Positions 22,843-34,277 of a stretch of DNA of 64,000 bases are shown piece after piece. The DNA lies in NCBI GenBank assembly GCA_032622095.1, contig CP136069.1:33206194-33270193 (forward strand), given 5' to 3'. The number at the start of each line of letters is the position of its first letter. The stretch's first letter is position 1. The notes under the pieces are model-generated. The model saw only the letters and a program-made list of their open reading frames with translations, was not told where the DNA came from and searched no databases. A program made the translations under genes and the position numbers. This DNA comes from Siphonodentalium dalli. Taxonomy: Eukaryota > Mollusca > Scaphopoda > Gadilida > Siphonodentaliidae.

Positions 22843-23817
22843 GGGTGCATTTACATTGCTATAGAAATGTATATAGATCTGTATGAAGTCACGTGTCGCG
22901 TATTACTGTGATCACAACATGATTACCAATAGTGAACGCGCGCTGATCTGTACTCTGTTAATTGACAATTCACTGCGAGTCGTGTCAGTTTAGGCCAGAC
23001 ATGAAAATGTATCAACTATCAGCAGATAACAGCGATTTGGTATGTGCCGCATGTATTTAAAGTGTATCCTTATACCACTTGATAATGGTTCGAAGAAAGA
23101 ATGAAAATCATGCAGTTACCCTACAACACCCTTTATTTGACCAAATGTAGTAAAATTTTCAACTGATGACAATTCCAATGACAATGATAACCAATGTAGG
23201 ACAATAATGTTTTCTTAAATTACATGCAGTTTTTATATATAGCTGTTAGACAATAAATATGACGATGATGACTGGCCACGGGGAGGGACCAGGACACAAT
23301 CTTTCCAAGTGTTGGACATTTCCAACATTACATCCGCCCCTATGATAAGGTTGGAAAATTTCCAGCTGATGGCCATTCCAGTCCAAAATTTTGATAAAAA
23401 GTAGGAAATTATGCAAATATTGGTCCGAAAACCATACCCCCCCCCCCCAAATAAAATGTTTGAAAATCAAACTACAAGATCATTTTTAATCTATTGTTGG
23501 TTTGGAAATTACAACTAATGTTGTGTCAGGTATGAAATATCCAACCGTTGAACAAGTTGCCACGTCCCTATCCGTGTTCAATATTCGAAATACACGGGTT
23601 GAAATGACAACGAAAACATTCGCCAAGCCCGAGTAACAATTAATCAAAACTGATTTGCCTGTCGCAATATATGGGCGTTGACCGTGACGTGTAGCGGTCA
23701 CGATTTTTGCTCACACGAACTAATACCGTTTTCTTTCTGTGTGCATTTCTATATCAACCCGTTTACACTGTCTGCGTGTAGATCTGTGTACATTTCTATA
23801 GCAATATAAATGCACCC
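22843..23817. mobile_element. Candidate Harbinger-like element, TAA-flanked
   Basis: The left end GGGTGCATTTACATTGCTAT is the inverted match of the right end (reverse complement GGGTGCATTTATATTGCTAT). Similarity continues through AGAAATGTA and AGATCTG, giving terminal repeats of about 40 bp. Both sides carry TAA (22840-22842 and 23818-23820), the 3-bp target choice of PIF/Harbinger transposons. No transposase is present. The middle (23100-23560) contains the GGAAATTTCCAA repeat family and a C-run at 23440-23448. Confidence 0.65.
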
Positions 23818-24310
23818 TAAGTGAGCAACTAATATACAAGTGTAGACAAAACAGTTACAAACGAACCGTCGCTCGTATTTTTGCAGTCGTAATCGAGGCT
23901 GAGATTACACGGACTCTGCAGTTGTATGCCGTTCTGGTACACATCTTCCTCGTGTCCCGAGTCGTGCACAACTCTAAAAGGCTATTGTACTCGGCAGTCA
24001 CTTGTTTCCTACAAATACAACAGCCCCGAGCTTTATAGTACAGGGCCCATGTTCGCGTTAAATTAACCGAAATTGACATGAGGTTTTATAACGATCGGAT
24101 GATTGTTAGAAAAGGTCACGCCAATGTACGTTAATCTCAACCACACATATAGTCGGTGGTTGTCATCATTACCGCTAGTATATGGCGACTACTACAGGCG
24201 TCTATTTGGAATGCAGTTTACAATCATCAAGGCTCCTTCAATGTCGAGATTTAAACATGCACGGTGGATTCACTTTGATACTTGAATCAGTTCTTTATTT
24301 TACGTTTCAG
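23818..24310 (+). promoter_or_regulatory. Presumed 5' region of the TSR-lectin gene
   Basis: About 490 bp between a transposon end and the first coding exon. A pyrimidine-rich stretch ending TTTTACGTTTCAG (24298-24310) touches the ATG directly and looks like a 3' splice site. A 5' UTR exon may therefore lie upstream, but I cannot place it. No TATA box is convincing. Confidence 0.35.
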
Positions 24311-24584
24311 ATGCTGCTGCAATTGTTTTCCCTGGGATGTGCCCTTATCATGTACATCAGATTCAGTCAGGGCGAACGACTGATGAACACTACTGCAAAC
24401 TCTAGTGCGGATGGACAATCAGATAGACCATCGGTTAAAGTCAACTCAACCAAGCATATAACCGCGAACAGTTCAACCAAAGAAAAGGCCAAAAGAGACA
24501 AAATTACTTCGGAGAGATATGTTTTAGTAGAACACGGTGATCTCACCGCCTACCTGGTCGAGTCAGAATATTCAAACCAGCCAG
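24311..24584 (+). CDS. Exon 1: signal peptide and N-glycosylation-rich leader
   Basis: Codes about 91 residues. The N-terminus (MLLQLFSLGCALIMYIRFSQG) has the hydrophobic core and length of a signal peptide. It is followed by a Ser/Thr/Lys-rich stretch with four N-glycosylation sequons (NTT, NSS, NST, NSS in residues about 26-54) and then a short stretch with EHGDLTAYLVESEY. The donor CCAG|GTAACG at 24584 leaves phase 1, matching the next exon. The frame stays open upstream to ATG 24182, but a splice-acceptor-like CAG directly before 24311 makes this start more plausible. No known domain is recognised in the leader. Confidence 0.62.
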
Positions 24585-24919
24585 GTAACGTACCAGCTAC
24601 GTGCTATAACATTATGAAAACATGTCAGTTCATAACCAGTTCAGGAAACAATATGGTCCCACATTAAGATATGTTGGTGTGCTGACACTATGGGACAAGA
24701 AACATGCTCTCAAGCAAGTATGGAATATGTTTGCCTGAAATTTTCAACCCAAGCATGCGAAGTAATGTTTATAAATAGATATAACGTAAAACTTAAAACG
24801 CACTTTTTTGTCATGAATTTAGAAGTATACATGCTTGTGCCATCAATTATCGTAATGATATTTCTAGTTATATTTGAAAAAAATAAGACTGAGTCTGGCA
24901 AACGATGCTTCTATTATAG

Positions 24920-25087
24920 TTAATGGACAATGGTCAGGATGGGCGGACAGTGACTGTTCGGTTACATGTGGTAGTGGCTCCAAAGTCAGTATGAGGACCT
25001 GCTCAAACCCTTACCCGAGTTACGGAGGATCAGAATGTACAGGGAGCTCTATAAAAATGGAGGCGTGTCTTAAGGATAGCTGTCCAG
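24920..25087 (+). CDS. Exon 2: thrombospondin type 1 repeat 1
   Basis: Borders: TTATAG|TT at 24919 and CCAG|GTTTGT at 25087, phase 1 on both sides. The module begins NGQWSGW and has CSVTCGSGS, RTCSNPYPSYGG and SECTG, ending EACLKDSCP. All six cysteines of a TSR are present. CSVTCG fits the O-fucosylation site CxxS/TCG, and W-x-x-W is a C-mannosylation site. This is the longest and most canonical of the four repeats (about 56 residues) and lacks the shortened middle of the other three. It is not part of the tandem duplication downstream. Confidence 0.88.
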
Positions 25088-28000
25088 GTTTGTTTTGTCT
25101 ATACTATATTCTGTCCAGGTCTGTTGTGCCTATACTAGTTTGTCCAAGTTTGAGTTGTCTATACTAGTATGTCATGCAGGTTTCTGTTGGCTATATATAT
25201 CATATCTGAATTACATTCATCATCAAAAAGCGCCGTTTGCATTTTGAGTAACAACAGTTCTGGTTATGTGGTAATTACATCGGAATTGCTCAATTCGCAC
25301 AAGATTAGCAGATGTAATAGGCATAATTATGCATGGCTTTCGGAAGTTTCAGTTTCGTCATTATTTAATGCCCATGTGTTCAGAATGACAAAAAGCCAAG
25401 AACACATCACTATCATTTACGCTTTGTACACATTTCGACGTATGCCTCTAAACCATTTCTAAACTAAATACTCACCGATGAGTAGTTCCCTTAGGAAGTG
25501 TTCAGATAATAAGTTCAACAAACGACCGCGAGCAATCAATATCAATCATTCTGCATTACCTTCCATCTGTCTGTCATCTACGCATTTACCCGATGAACCC
25601 TCAAATGAATAATAAACTATTACAATGAATACCTTTATAGCTGAATGGGAGAATCCACTTCACATAGAAAGGCTTAACCAATTCGCGATTGAACTCTTTA
25701 TTTTCATTTTTAGATAATACAGTTTTGTCATATCAAAAAATCCCGATCATTCATTTTATGTGACTTGAATGTATGATACCGTATTATATGCACATTGCTA
25801 TCTGTAAACAACGATTTTGAAGTATAATATGGCTCTTATTGGTTGCTAGAATATGACATAATTAGGGATATACCTATATATAAAGAGCCTCGTCACTCGG
25901 TTTGGAGTGAGGGGAGTGTGCAGAACTTCAAATTCCAGGCATGTTGTTTCACGATTAGTCATTGCATTTTCAACTGTTAAAATTTATAAAAACCTAAACT
26001 ATGATATAGTAATTCACATGTAAATGTAGTCATTCGATCATCAGTATTACCCGCGATATAAAAATACAAGATCGCCAAAACTCCGATTATGCATACCGCT
26101 CGCACCAATTTGCAATTCAATGTATAATTCTCCGCCAAATCCGAAATATGCCGCATAAATAATTTAATACAAATGCCGAAATGTTATGGAAAAACTCCCG
26201 ATGATATTCGTAAATCTATCGCAGAAGGAGCTCATTGTCGCTACGTCGTGTTCATTCAACTGTCGAAAACGCAATGGGGTACTGCCTGTCCATTATGTTG
26301 ACAATGGGTTAAGATGTCACGCCATCCGTGCAACCAATGAGCAATTGGATTGGGCCCAACACATGGTACAACTCAGGTGTCTTGACCCAATTTCAGTTTG
26401 ACCCATTCTGATAAGAGGTGACGCATCAAACAAATAGACTCGGCCATGTTTTTTGTCAGATGGTAGCTTCATTCAGATTGTGTTATACGACACATTATAA
26501 GTTAATAATTGAAATCTTGTCTATACGTCATTTTAGTTTTGACGATTCACGCGGCTTCGTTTGTCCCTGTCACTCAGGATAAGGGTGATACGCCCACCGG
26601 TCATTCTTCTTCAAAACAATCCAATCAGAATTATCCTATCAGGAATGGTTTCGAACATAAAAATTAGGACATTTTAGAATTAACAATTTTTTTTCGCGGG
26701 GAACACAAATTCGAAATTTTAGAACACCTATTTCCCGGATAAACGTCGAACATGGTACTTATACTTGAAATATTGACATGTTAACTGAGAAACTTATGTA
26801 ATCGAACTCGTAGCTTCCGAAAATGGAATTAAAAGTTTCGCGCCAAAATGGCAGGTACGACCTTTTAGAAGCCCACCGAAGATATGTTGATTCGGTACAG
26901 CAAATACGCGTAAACACTCTGCTTCTCACGCAACCTGCATATACATGTACTGCAAATAGTGTCTTTGACACATTGCAATCCGTTTAAGCAGTTGCAGATA
27001 TGGTACAGACTGCGGTTTATAGGCGCAGAACGCTATGATAAGTTCGTGAATATGGTACCACTATTGAACAGAATTAACTTTGTCAACAAGTCTGAATGTG
27101 TGTTGTGTTCCATGCGTTACGAAAACGAACCGATGCAGATTTACGTTATCCCGCCAGTCTCATAAACGGTAATATCTGCACGGCATCAATACTGGAAGTA
27201 CATTCTGAACCACTGTGGAATTCACATATACCTACTCATGTCTGGCCTTTCTTCGGGCAATGTGTTCGCTGTTTTTCTGTTCTACACTCCAGCAAGTCAC
27301 ACTAGACATATCTGCACGCTAGCTAGACCAAATATTTTGCTCCACAGCTACGTCTCTCCTGCGTGCAAGTTACTCTTTGTGAGGAACACGAGAAACGACT
27401 TAGTTATTCACTAAGCCAGTTACATAATGGTAATCATATTATAAACGTATTCAGTAAATCAAGGGCAATATTTTAACATGCACTAACTAATTTATTCCAA
27501 TTTATTAAATATGCCATTTTGATGTGATATATGCTACTTTCTGAATACGATATCTAAAACCGTTGTCTCAGTTCACAAGTAAGGCAAATGATGACATACA
27601 GTCCCATGTCGAATATTCACGTTTGATATCCAGTAAAAGTACATTTGGAAGTTTTATTTCGCTCGGTTAAACGCCTGTGATATTGTTATTCAGTTAAGAC
27701 ATACCAATGCACACCGACTGACATTCAGGCAATTCTCTGTATACCCTTAAATTATATTTGCTATATCAGCTTATCTCCGACCCCTCCAACATTTGAAACT
27801 TGAAATGTCAGTAACTGGTCGCATGTGGGTGACATGGCGTAACCACCGTAAGATTAATACTGTGATTACTAATGTGTTCAATATGAATTGGTGCATGCAT
27901 AAAATATACCATATATATATACTAACTGTCATGTGTGTATAAGCTCTCCTACATTGAGGAGGTAAACACTCAACCTAATGGATTTGAATATAGTTCTTTA

Positions 28001-28332
28001 ACAGTTTACGTGAATATCCGTTCTCCTCAAACGCACTTTAACTCCAGGTTGTTCTAATGATTGTTTTTGTCTATGGTCCAACAAAGGATACAACATATTA
28101 ATTTCTAGACCTCATTAACGACACACGATGGCTAGTCTGACGTTAACGTTCCAGGTGACGCTCATGTGTCGTTGACCAGGTTACCTTCCTCAGCTCTCTC
28201 CGATCGAACTCCAAACACCTTCGAGAATGGATCTCATACTAGTTTCCTGTGGAAAGCGTTATATAAATGCATCGAAGTTTACTATCGATTATTACTAACA
28301 TGTTTATATGTTTTATTTCTGTTTATTTACAG
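25088..28332 (+). other. Intron 2
   Basis: 3.2 kb between TSR exons 1 and 2. The first part has a short degenerate repeat around TTTGTCTATACTA (25090-25170). The second half, from 26475, is the first copy of the duplicated unit. Confidence 0.7.
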
Positions 28333-28482
28333 ACAATGGAAATTGGTCACCGTGGACGGCCGGACCATGCAGTGTGTCGTGTGGTAATGGGTCTATAATA
28401 ATGACAAGGACATGTAAGAGTCCCAATGAAAGGTGCACAGGTGTAGACGAGCAGACTGTGTTATGTAGAGTAGAATGTTCAG
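28333..28482 (+). CDS. Exon 3: thrombospondin type 1 repeat 2
   Basis: Borders TTTACAG|AC and TCAG|GTATGT, phase 1. The module of 50 residues starts DNGNWSPW and has PCSVSCGNGS, TRTCKSPNERCTG and a VLCRVECS ending. Six cysteines are present, with WSPW and CSVSCG modification motifs. It is one codon shorter than exons 4 and 5 (lacks the Glu in CREVEC). It resembles exon 5 most closely: about 9 differences in 150 bp by hand count. Confidence 0.88.
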
Positions 28483-30416
28483 GTATGTCATGTATTCGGA
28501 TACGAACCGCATCGTGACTACCATATATAGACCATGTATTCCAGTGTGAACCGTGCTGAGCCTTACCCATATCGCCGGTGGACTTCTAAAAGGTCGTACC
28601 TCAGGAAAATCAAATTGCTCAGGAGACACAAAATCGATTTATCTCTGGAACTATATTTGGCAACTGCCAATAACTTTGCACAATAACTCATTGTATCACA
28701 GGTGTTATAATAGATACACTTTCATATTCAATTATCTTCTAGTTGAAGAGAAAACATGATTTGATTGTGCTATACGACACTTTGAGAAGTTAATAATTGA
28801 AATCTTGTCTATATGTAATATTTAATTTTGACGATTCACGCGGCTTCGTTTGTCTCTGTCTCTCAGGATAAGGGTGATACGCCCTCCGGCCATTCTTCTT
28901 CGAAACAATCCAATCAGAATTATCCTATCAGGAATGGTTTCGAAAATAAAAATTATGACATCTTAGAATTAACGACATTTATCGCGGGAACGCAGATACG
29001 ACATTTTAAAACACCTATGTCCCTGATAAATATCACACAATGGCATTTATACTTGAAATATTGACAATTTAGCTGAGGAGTTTATGTAATCTAACCCATA
29101 TATTCCGAAAGGGCAATAAAAAGTTGAGACCCAAAATGGCAGGTACGACCTTTTAGAAGCCCACCGAAGATATGTCGATATGGTACATCAAATACGCGTA
29201 CACAAAACTCTGCTTCCTTTGCAACCAGATCCACGGTTGAAAGTACATTGTATCGCGTCTTTGACCCATCGCAATCCGCCTAAGTAGTTGCTTTGATACG
29301 TTCGTGAATATCGTACGACTTTTGAACCAAACTACCATTATCAACAACTTTACATGACTGTGTGTTGTGTTCCATGCGTTATGAAAACGAATGGACGCAC
29401 ATTATGCTATCCTGCCGGTCTCAACAGTTAATATCTGCGCGGCATCAATACTGAAGTAAATTATAAACCACAGTGGAATACAAATATACCTACTCTGCGC
29501 TCTCTTCTGACAATTTATTCGCTCTGTTTTTCGGTTCTACTAACCAGCAAGTACCGCTAGACTTACCTGCCCGCCAGATTGACCAAATAATTTACTCAAA
29601 GCGACATCTCTCCTACGTGCAAGCGACTATTTTCGGGGAACACGAGACACAATTTAGTTATACAATAACCAGTGACATAGTGGTAATCACATTATGAACT
29701 TATTCAGTAAATCAAGGGCAATATTTTAACATGCACTATCTAATTTATTCCAATTTATTAAATATGCATTTTGAATGTGATATATGTTGCTTTCTGAATT
29801 CGATATCTAAAACCGTTGTCTCAGTTCACACGGTGAGGCAAATGATGACATATAGTCCCATGTCGAATATTCAAGTTTGATATCCAGTAAAAGTACATTT
29901 GGACGTTTTATTTTGCTCGGTTAAAAGCCTGTGTCCTGTGATATTGTTATTCAGTTAAAACACAACAAGACACACCAACTGACATTCAAGCAGACTTTTT
30001 GCAAGCCTATTATATAACATATATATATACTTGTCATGTGTGTATAAGCTCTCCTACATTGAGGAACTAAACACTAAACCTAATGGATTTGTATATAGTT
30101 CTTTAACAGCTTACGTGAATGTCCGTTCTCCTCAAACTCCAGATTGTTCTAATGATTATTTATATCTATTGTCCAACAAAGGACACGACAGATTAATTTC
30201 TAGACCTCATTAACGACACGCGATGGCCAGTCTGACGTTAACGTTCCGGGTGACGCTAAAGTGTTGTTGACCAGGTTATCTTACTCCGCTCTCTCCGATT
30301 GAACTCCAAACACCTTCGAGAAGGGATTTCCTGTGGAAAACGTTATATAAATGCATCGAAGTTTTCTATCGATTATTACTAACATGTTTATATTTTTTAT
30401 TTTTGTTTATTTACAG

Positions 30417-30569
30417 ACAATGGAAATTGGTCTCCGTGGACGGCCGGACCATGCAGTGTGTCATGTGGTAATGGCACCACACTAATGACACGGATATGCA
30501 AGAATCAAAACGAAAGGTGCACCGGTGTCGACGAGGAGCTTATGTTGTGTAGAGAAGTTGAATGTGAAG
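30417..30569 (+). CDS. Exon 4: thrombospondin type 1 repeat 3
   Basis: Borders TTTACAG|AC and GAAG|GTATGT, phase 1. It codes 51 residues: DNGNWSPW, PCSVSCGNGT, TRICKNQNERCTG and CREVECE, with all six cysteines. It is the outlier of the duplicated trio: about 27 differences from exon 5 in 153 bp by hand count, roughly 12 of them changing amino acids, clustered between the second and fifth cysteines. The adjoining introns differ by only about 7-8%. Confidence 0.88.
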
Positions 30570-32305
30570 GTATGTCATGTATTCGGATATGAACCGCGTT
30601 GAGACTCCCATATATAGACCATGTATTCCAGTGTGAACCATGCTGAGCCTTACCCATATCGCCGGTGGACTTCTAAAAGGTCGTACCTCAGGAAAATCAA
30701 ATTGATCAGTAGACACAACATCGACTTAACTCTGGAACTAGATTTGGCAACTTCCAATAACTTTGCACAATAACTCACTGTATCACAGGTGTTATAATAG
30801 ATACACTTTCACATTCAATTATCTTCTAGTTGAAGAGAAAACATGATTTGATTGTGCTATACGACACTTTGAGAAGTTAATAATTGAAATCTTGTCTATA
30901 TGTAATATTTAGTTTTGACGATTCACGCGGCTTCGTTTGTCTCTGTCACTTAGGATAAGGGTGATACGCCCTCCGGCCATTCTTCTTCGAAACAATCCAA
31001 TCAGAATTATCCTATCAGGAACGGTTTCGAAAATAAAAATTATGACATCTTAGAATTAACGACATTTATCGCGGGAACGCAGATACGACATTTTAAAACA
31101 CCTATGTCCCTTGTAAATATCACACAATGGCATTTGTACTTGAAATATTGACAATTTAGCTGAGTAGTTTATGTGATCTATAACCCATAGATTCCGAAAG
31201 GGCAATAACAAGTTTAGAATACAAATATACCTACGCTGCGCTCTCTTCGGACAATTTATTCGCTCTGTTTTTCGGTTCTACTAACTAGCAAGTCACGCTA
31301 GACTTACCTGCCCACCAGACTGACCAAATAATTTACTTCACAGCGACATCTCCCCTACATGCAAGCGACTATTTGCGAGCAACACCAGACACAATTTAGT
31401 TATACAATCACCAGTGACATCATGGTAATCACATTATGAACTTATTCAGTAAATCAAGGGCAATATTTTAACATGCACTATCTAATTTATTCCAATTTAT
31501 TAAATATGCCTTTTGAATGTGATATATGTTGCTTTCTGAATTCGATATCTAAAACAGTTGTCTCAGTTCACACGGTAAGGCAAATGATGACATACAGTCC
31601 CATGTCGAATATTCACGTTTGATATCCAGTAAAAGTACATTAGGAAGTTTTATTTCGCTCGGTTAAAAGCCTGTGATATTGTTATTCAGTTAAAACACAA
31701 GAAGACACACCGACTGACATTCAGGAAATTCTATGTATACCCTTCAATTATATATTCTATATTAGCTTAACTCCGACCCCTCTAACATTTGAAACATGAA
31801 ATGTCAGTAACTGGTCGCATGCGGGTGACATGGTGTAACCACCGTAATATTAATACTGTGATTACTAATGTTTTCAATATGAATTGGTGCATGCATAAAA
31901 TATAACATATATATACTAACTGTCATGTGTGTATTAGCTCTCCTACATTGAGGAGGTAAACACTAAACCTAATGGATATGTATATAGTTCTTTGACAGCT
32001 TACGTGAATGTCCGTTCTCTTCAAACTCCAGATTGTTCTAATGATTATTTATATCTATTGTCCAACAAAGGACACGACAGATTAATTTCTTGACCTCATT
32101 AACGACACACGATGGCCAGTCTGATGTTAACGTTCCGGGTGACGCTAACGTTTCGTTGACCAGGTTATCTTACTCCGCTCTCTCCGATTGAACTCCAAAC
32201 ACCTTCGAGACGGGATTTCCTGTGGAAAGCGTTATATAAATGCATCGAAGTTTTCTATCGATTATTACTAACATTTTTATATTTTTTATTTTTGTTTATT
32301 TACAG

Positions 32306-32458
32306 ACAATGGAAATTGGTCACCGTGGGAGGCCGGACCATGCAGTGTGTCGTGTGGTAATGGCTCTATAATAATCACAAGGACATGTAAGAGCTCCAAT
32401 GAAAGGTGCACCGGTGTAGAAGAGGAGACTGTGTTATGTAGAGAAGTAGAATGTTCAG
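32306..32458 (+). CDS. Exon 5: thrombospondin type 1 repeat 4
   Basis: Borders TTTACAG|AC and TCAG|GTATGT, phase 1. It codes 51 residues: DNGNWSPWEAG, PCSVSCGNGS, TRTCKSSNERCTG and CREVECS. Six cysteines and both glycosylation motifs are intact. The last TSR exon found: a further copy of the intronic unit follows (to about 33565) without an exon. Confidence 0.88.
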
Positions 32459-33625
32459 GTATGTCATGTATTCGGATACGAACCGCATTGTGACTACCAT
32501 TTATAGACCATGTATTCCAGTGTGAACCGTGCCGAGCCTTACCCATATCGTCGGTGGACTTCTAAAAGGTCGTACCTCAGGAAAACCAAATTGTTCAGGA
32601 GACACAAAATCGATTTATCTCTGGAACTAGATTTGGCAACTGCCAATAACTTTGCACAGTAACGCTTTGTATACACTTCCATATTTAATTACCTTCAAGT
32701 TGAAGAGAAAACATGAGTTATTGTGCTATACGACACTTTTAGAAGTTAATAATTGAAATCTTGTCTATATGTATATATGTTATTTTAGTTTTGAAGATTC
32801 ACGCGGCTTCGTTTGTCTCTGTCACTCAGGATAAGGGCGATACGCCCTCCGGCCATTCTTCTTCAAAAACAATCCAATCAGAATTATCCTATCAGGAACG
32901 GTTTCGAAAATAAAAACTACGACATCTTAGAATTAGCGAGATTTATCGCGGGGAACCGAGATACGACATTTTAGAACACCTATGTCCCTGATAAATATCG
33001 CACAATGGCATTTATGTTTGAAATATTGACAATTTATCTGAGGAACGTATGTAATCTAACCCATAGATTCCTAAGGGCAATAAAAAGTTTCGCGCCAAAA
33101 TGGCAGGTACATCCTTTTAGAAGCCCACCGAAGATATGTCGATTCGGTACAGCAGATAGGCGTACAAAAACTCTGCTTCCTTTGCAACCAGATCCACGAT
33201 TGAAAGTACAGTGTACCGTCTTTGACCCATCGCAATTCGCCTAAGCAGTTGCATATATGGTACAGACTGCTGTTCGTAGGCACAGAGCGCTATGATGCGT
33301 TCGTGAATATGGTACGACTATTGAACCGAACTACCTTTGTGAACAAACCTGCATGCGTGTTGTCTTCAATGCGTTACGAAAACGAACCGATGCAGAGATG
33401 CACATTCATTTTATCCTGCCAGTCTCATCAGTTGATATCTGCACGGCATCATTAATGGGAGTACATTCTGAACCACTGCATAATTCAAATATACCTACTC
33501 ATTTATGGCCTATTTTCGGACAATTTATTCGATCTATTTTTCGGTTCTACTATCCACACGCTGGTCATCCTATAATCACCTTTACGGGCAGTAAACCCAG
33601 ATGCGGGCAGTATCGCGCCAAAAAG

Positions 33626-34127
33626 CGTGTTTTGATACTAAAAAAAACCCAAATCCCTTTCCAGTAACTCGAATAAAGACATCTTTCCAAACACATGCAG
33701 CTATATACCTTTCAATTGTACATCGGCCCATAAGAGTTAGAGTTTTTTTTATATACGGTCATACCAGGGCTAGTCTAATCAGTTAACAGTATTCAATTTA
33801 GAAGTTTTACCAACCAATGGAGGACATATATGATAGACAATGCCTATTTTTGCTGTAACAGGATTTCAGAGAAAATTCATATATCAGTTCTCGAGAAAAA
33901 CACAATCTTAGTCGAGCGCATTCGTTATTTCGGGGTTAATTGAAGTTACATTCAGCAAAACATTCACTGCAAACACTTCTCGCGAATTTTTTTGAAAACG
34001 AGGAACAATCTATATGGGACACTCTACCCGTGACGTGTTTTGATACTAAAAAACCCAAATCCCTTTCCAGTAACTCGAATAAAGACATCTTTCCAAACAC
34101 ATGCAGCTATATACCTTTCAATTGTAC
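33626..34127 (+). repeat. Direct repeat pair of about 95 bp in intron 5
   Basis: 33626-33721 and 34034-34127 are nearly identical (CGTGTTTTGATACTAAAAAA through CTATATACCTTTCAATTGTA) and lie 0.4 kb apart, just left of the foldback element at 34278. This could be a segmental duplication or a solo terminal-repeat pair of an old element; neither can be shown. Confidence 0.75.
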
Positions 34128-34277
34128 CTATACACTAGGTCCTAATTTATATATACTAGAATTTGGTAACCATCAACTTGTTTACCTCGGATACAACGTC
34201 ATCACGTCATCATCAACGCTTCATGTAGTTTTAACGTTTCTTGTCTCATTTCTCGTTTGTCTGTCACTTGATAAATA

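Larger units (their letters stand above)
26475..33565 (+). repeat. Tandem exon-intron duplication, about 3.5 units of 2 kb
   Basis: Units end with TSR exons 3, 4 and 5: 26475-28482, 28483-30569, 30570-32458, plus an exonless partial unit 32459-33565. Shared intronic landmarks include GATTCACGCGGCTTCGTTTG (26542, 28838, 30919, 32799), TAATTGAAATCTTGTCTATA and TACATTGAGGA. The third unit lacks about 350 bp around 31200 present in the others. Intron identity is above 90% by eye, so the duplications are fairly recent. Confidence 0.9.

Noticed and set aside
28313-32546. Minus-strand open frames opposite TSR exons 3 and 5
   Set aside because: They are antisense shadows of the conserved exons and show no codon-level motif of their own.
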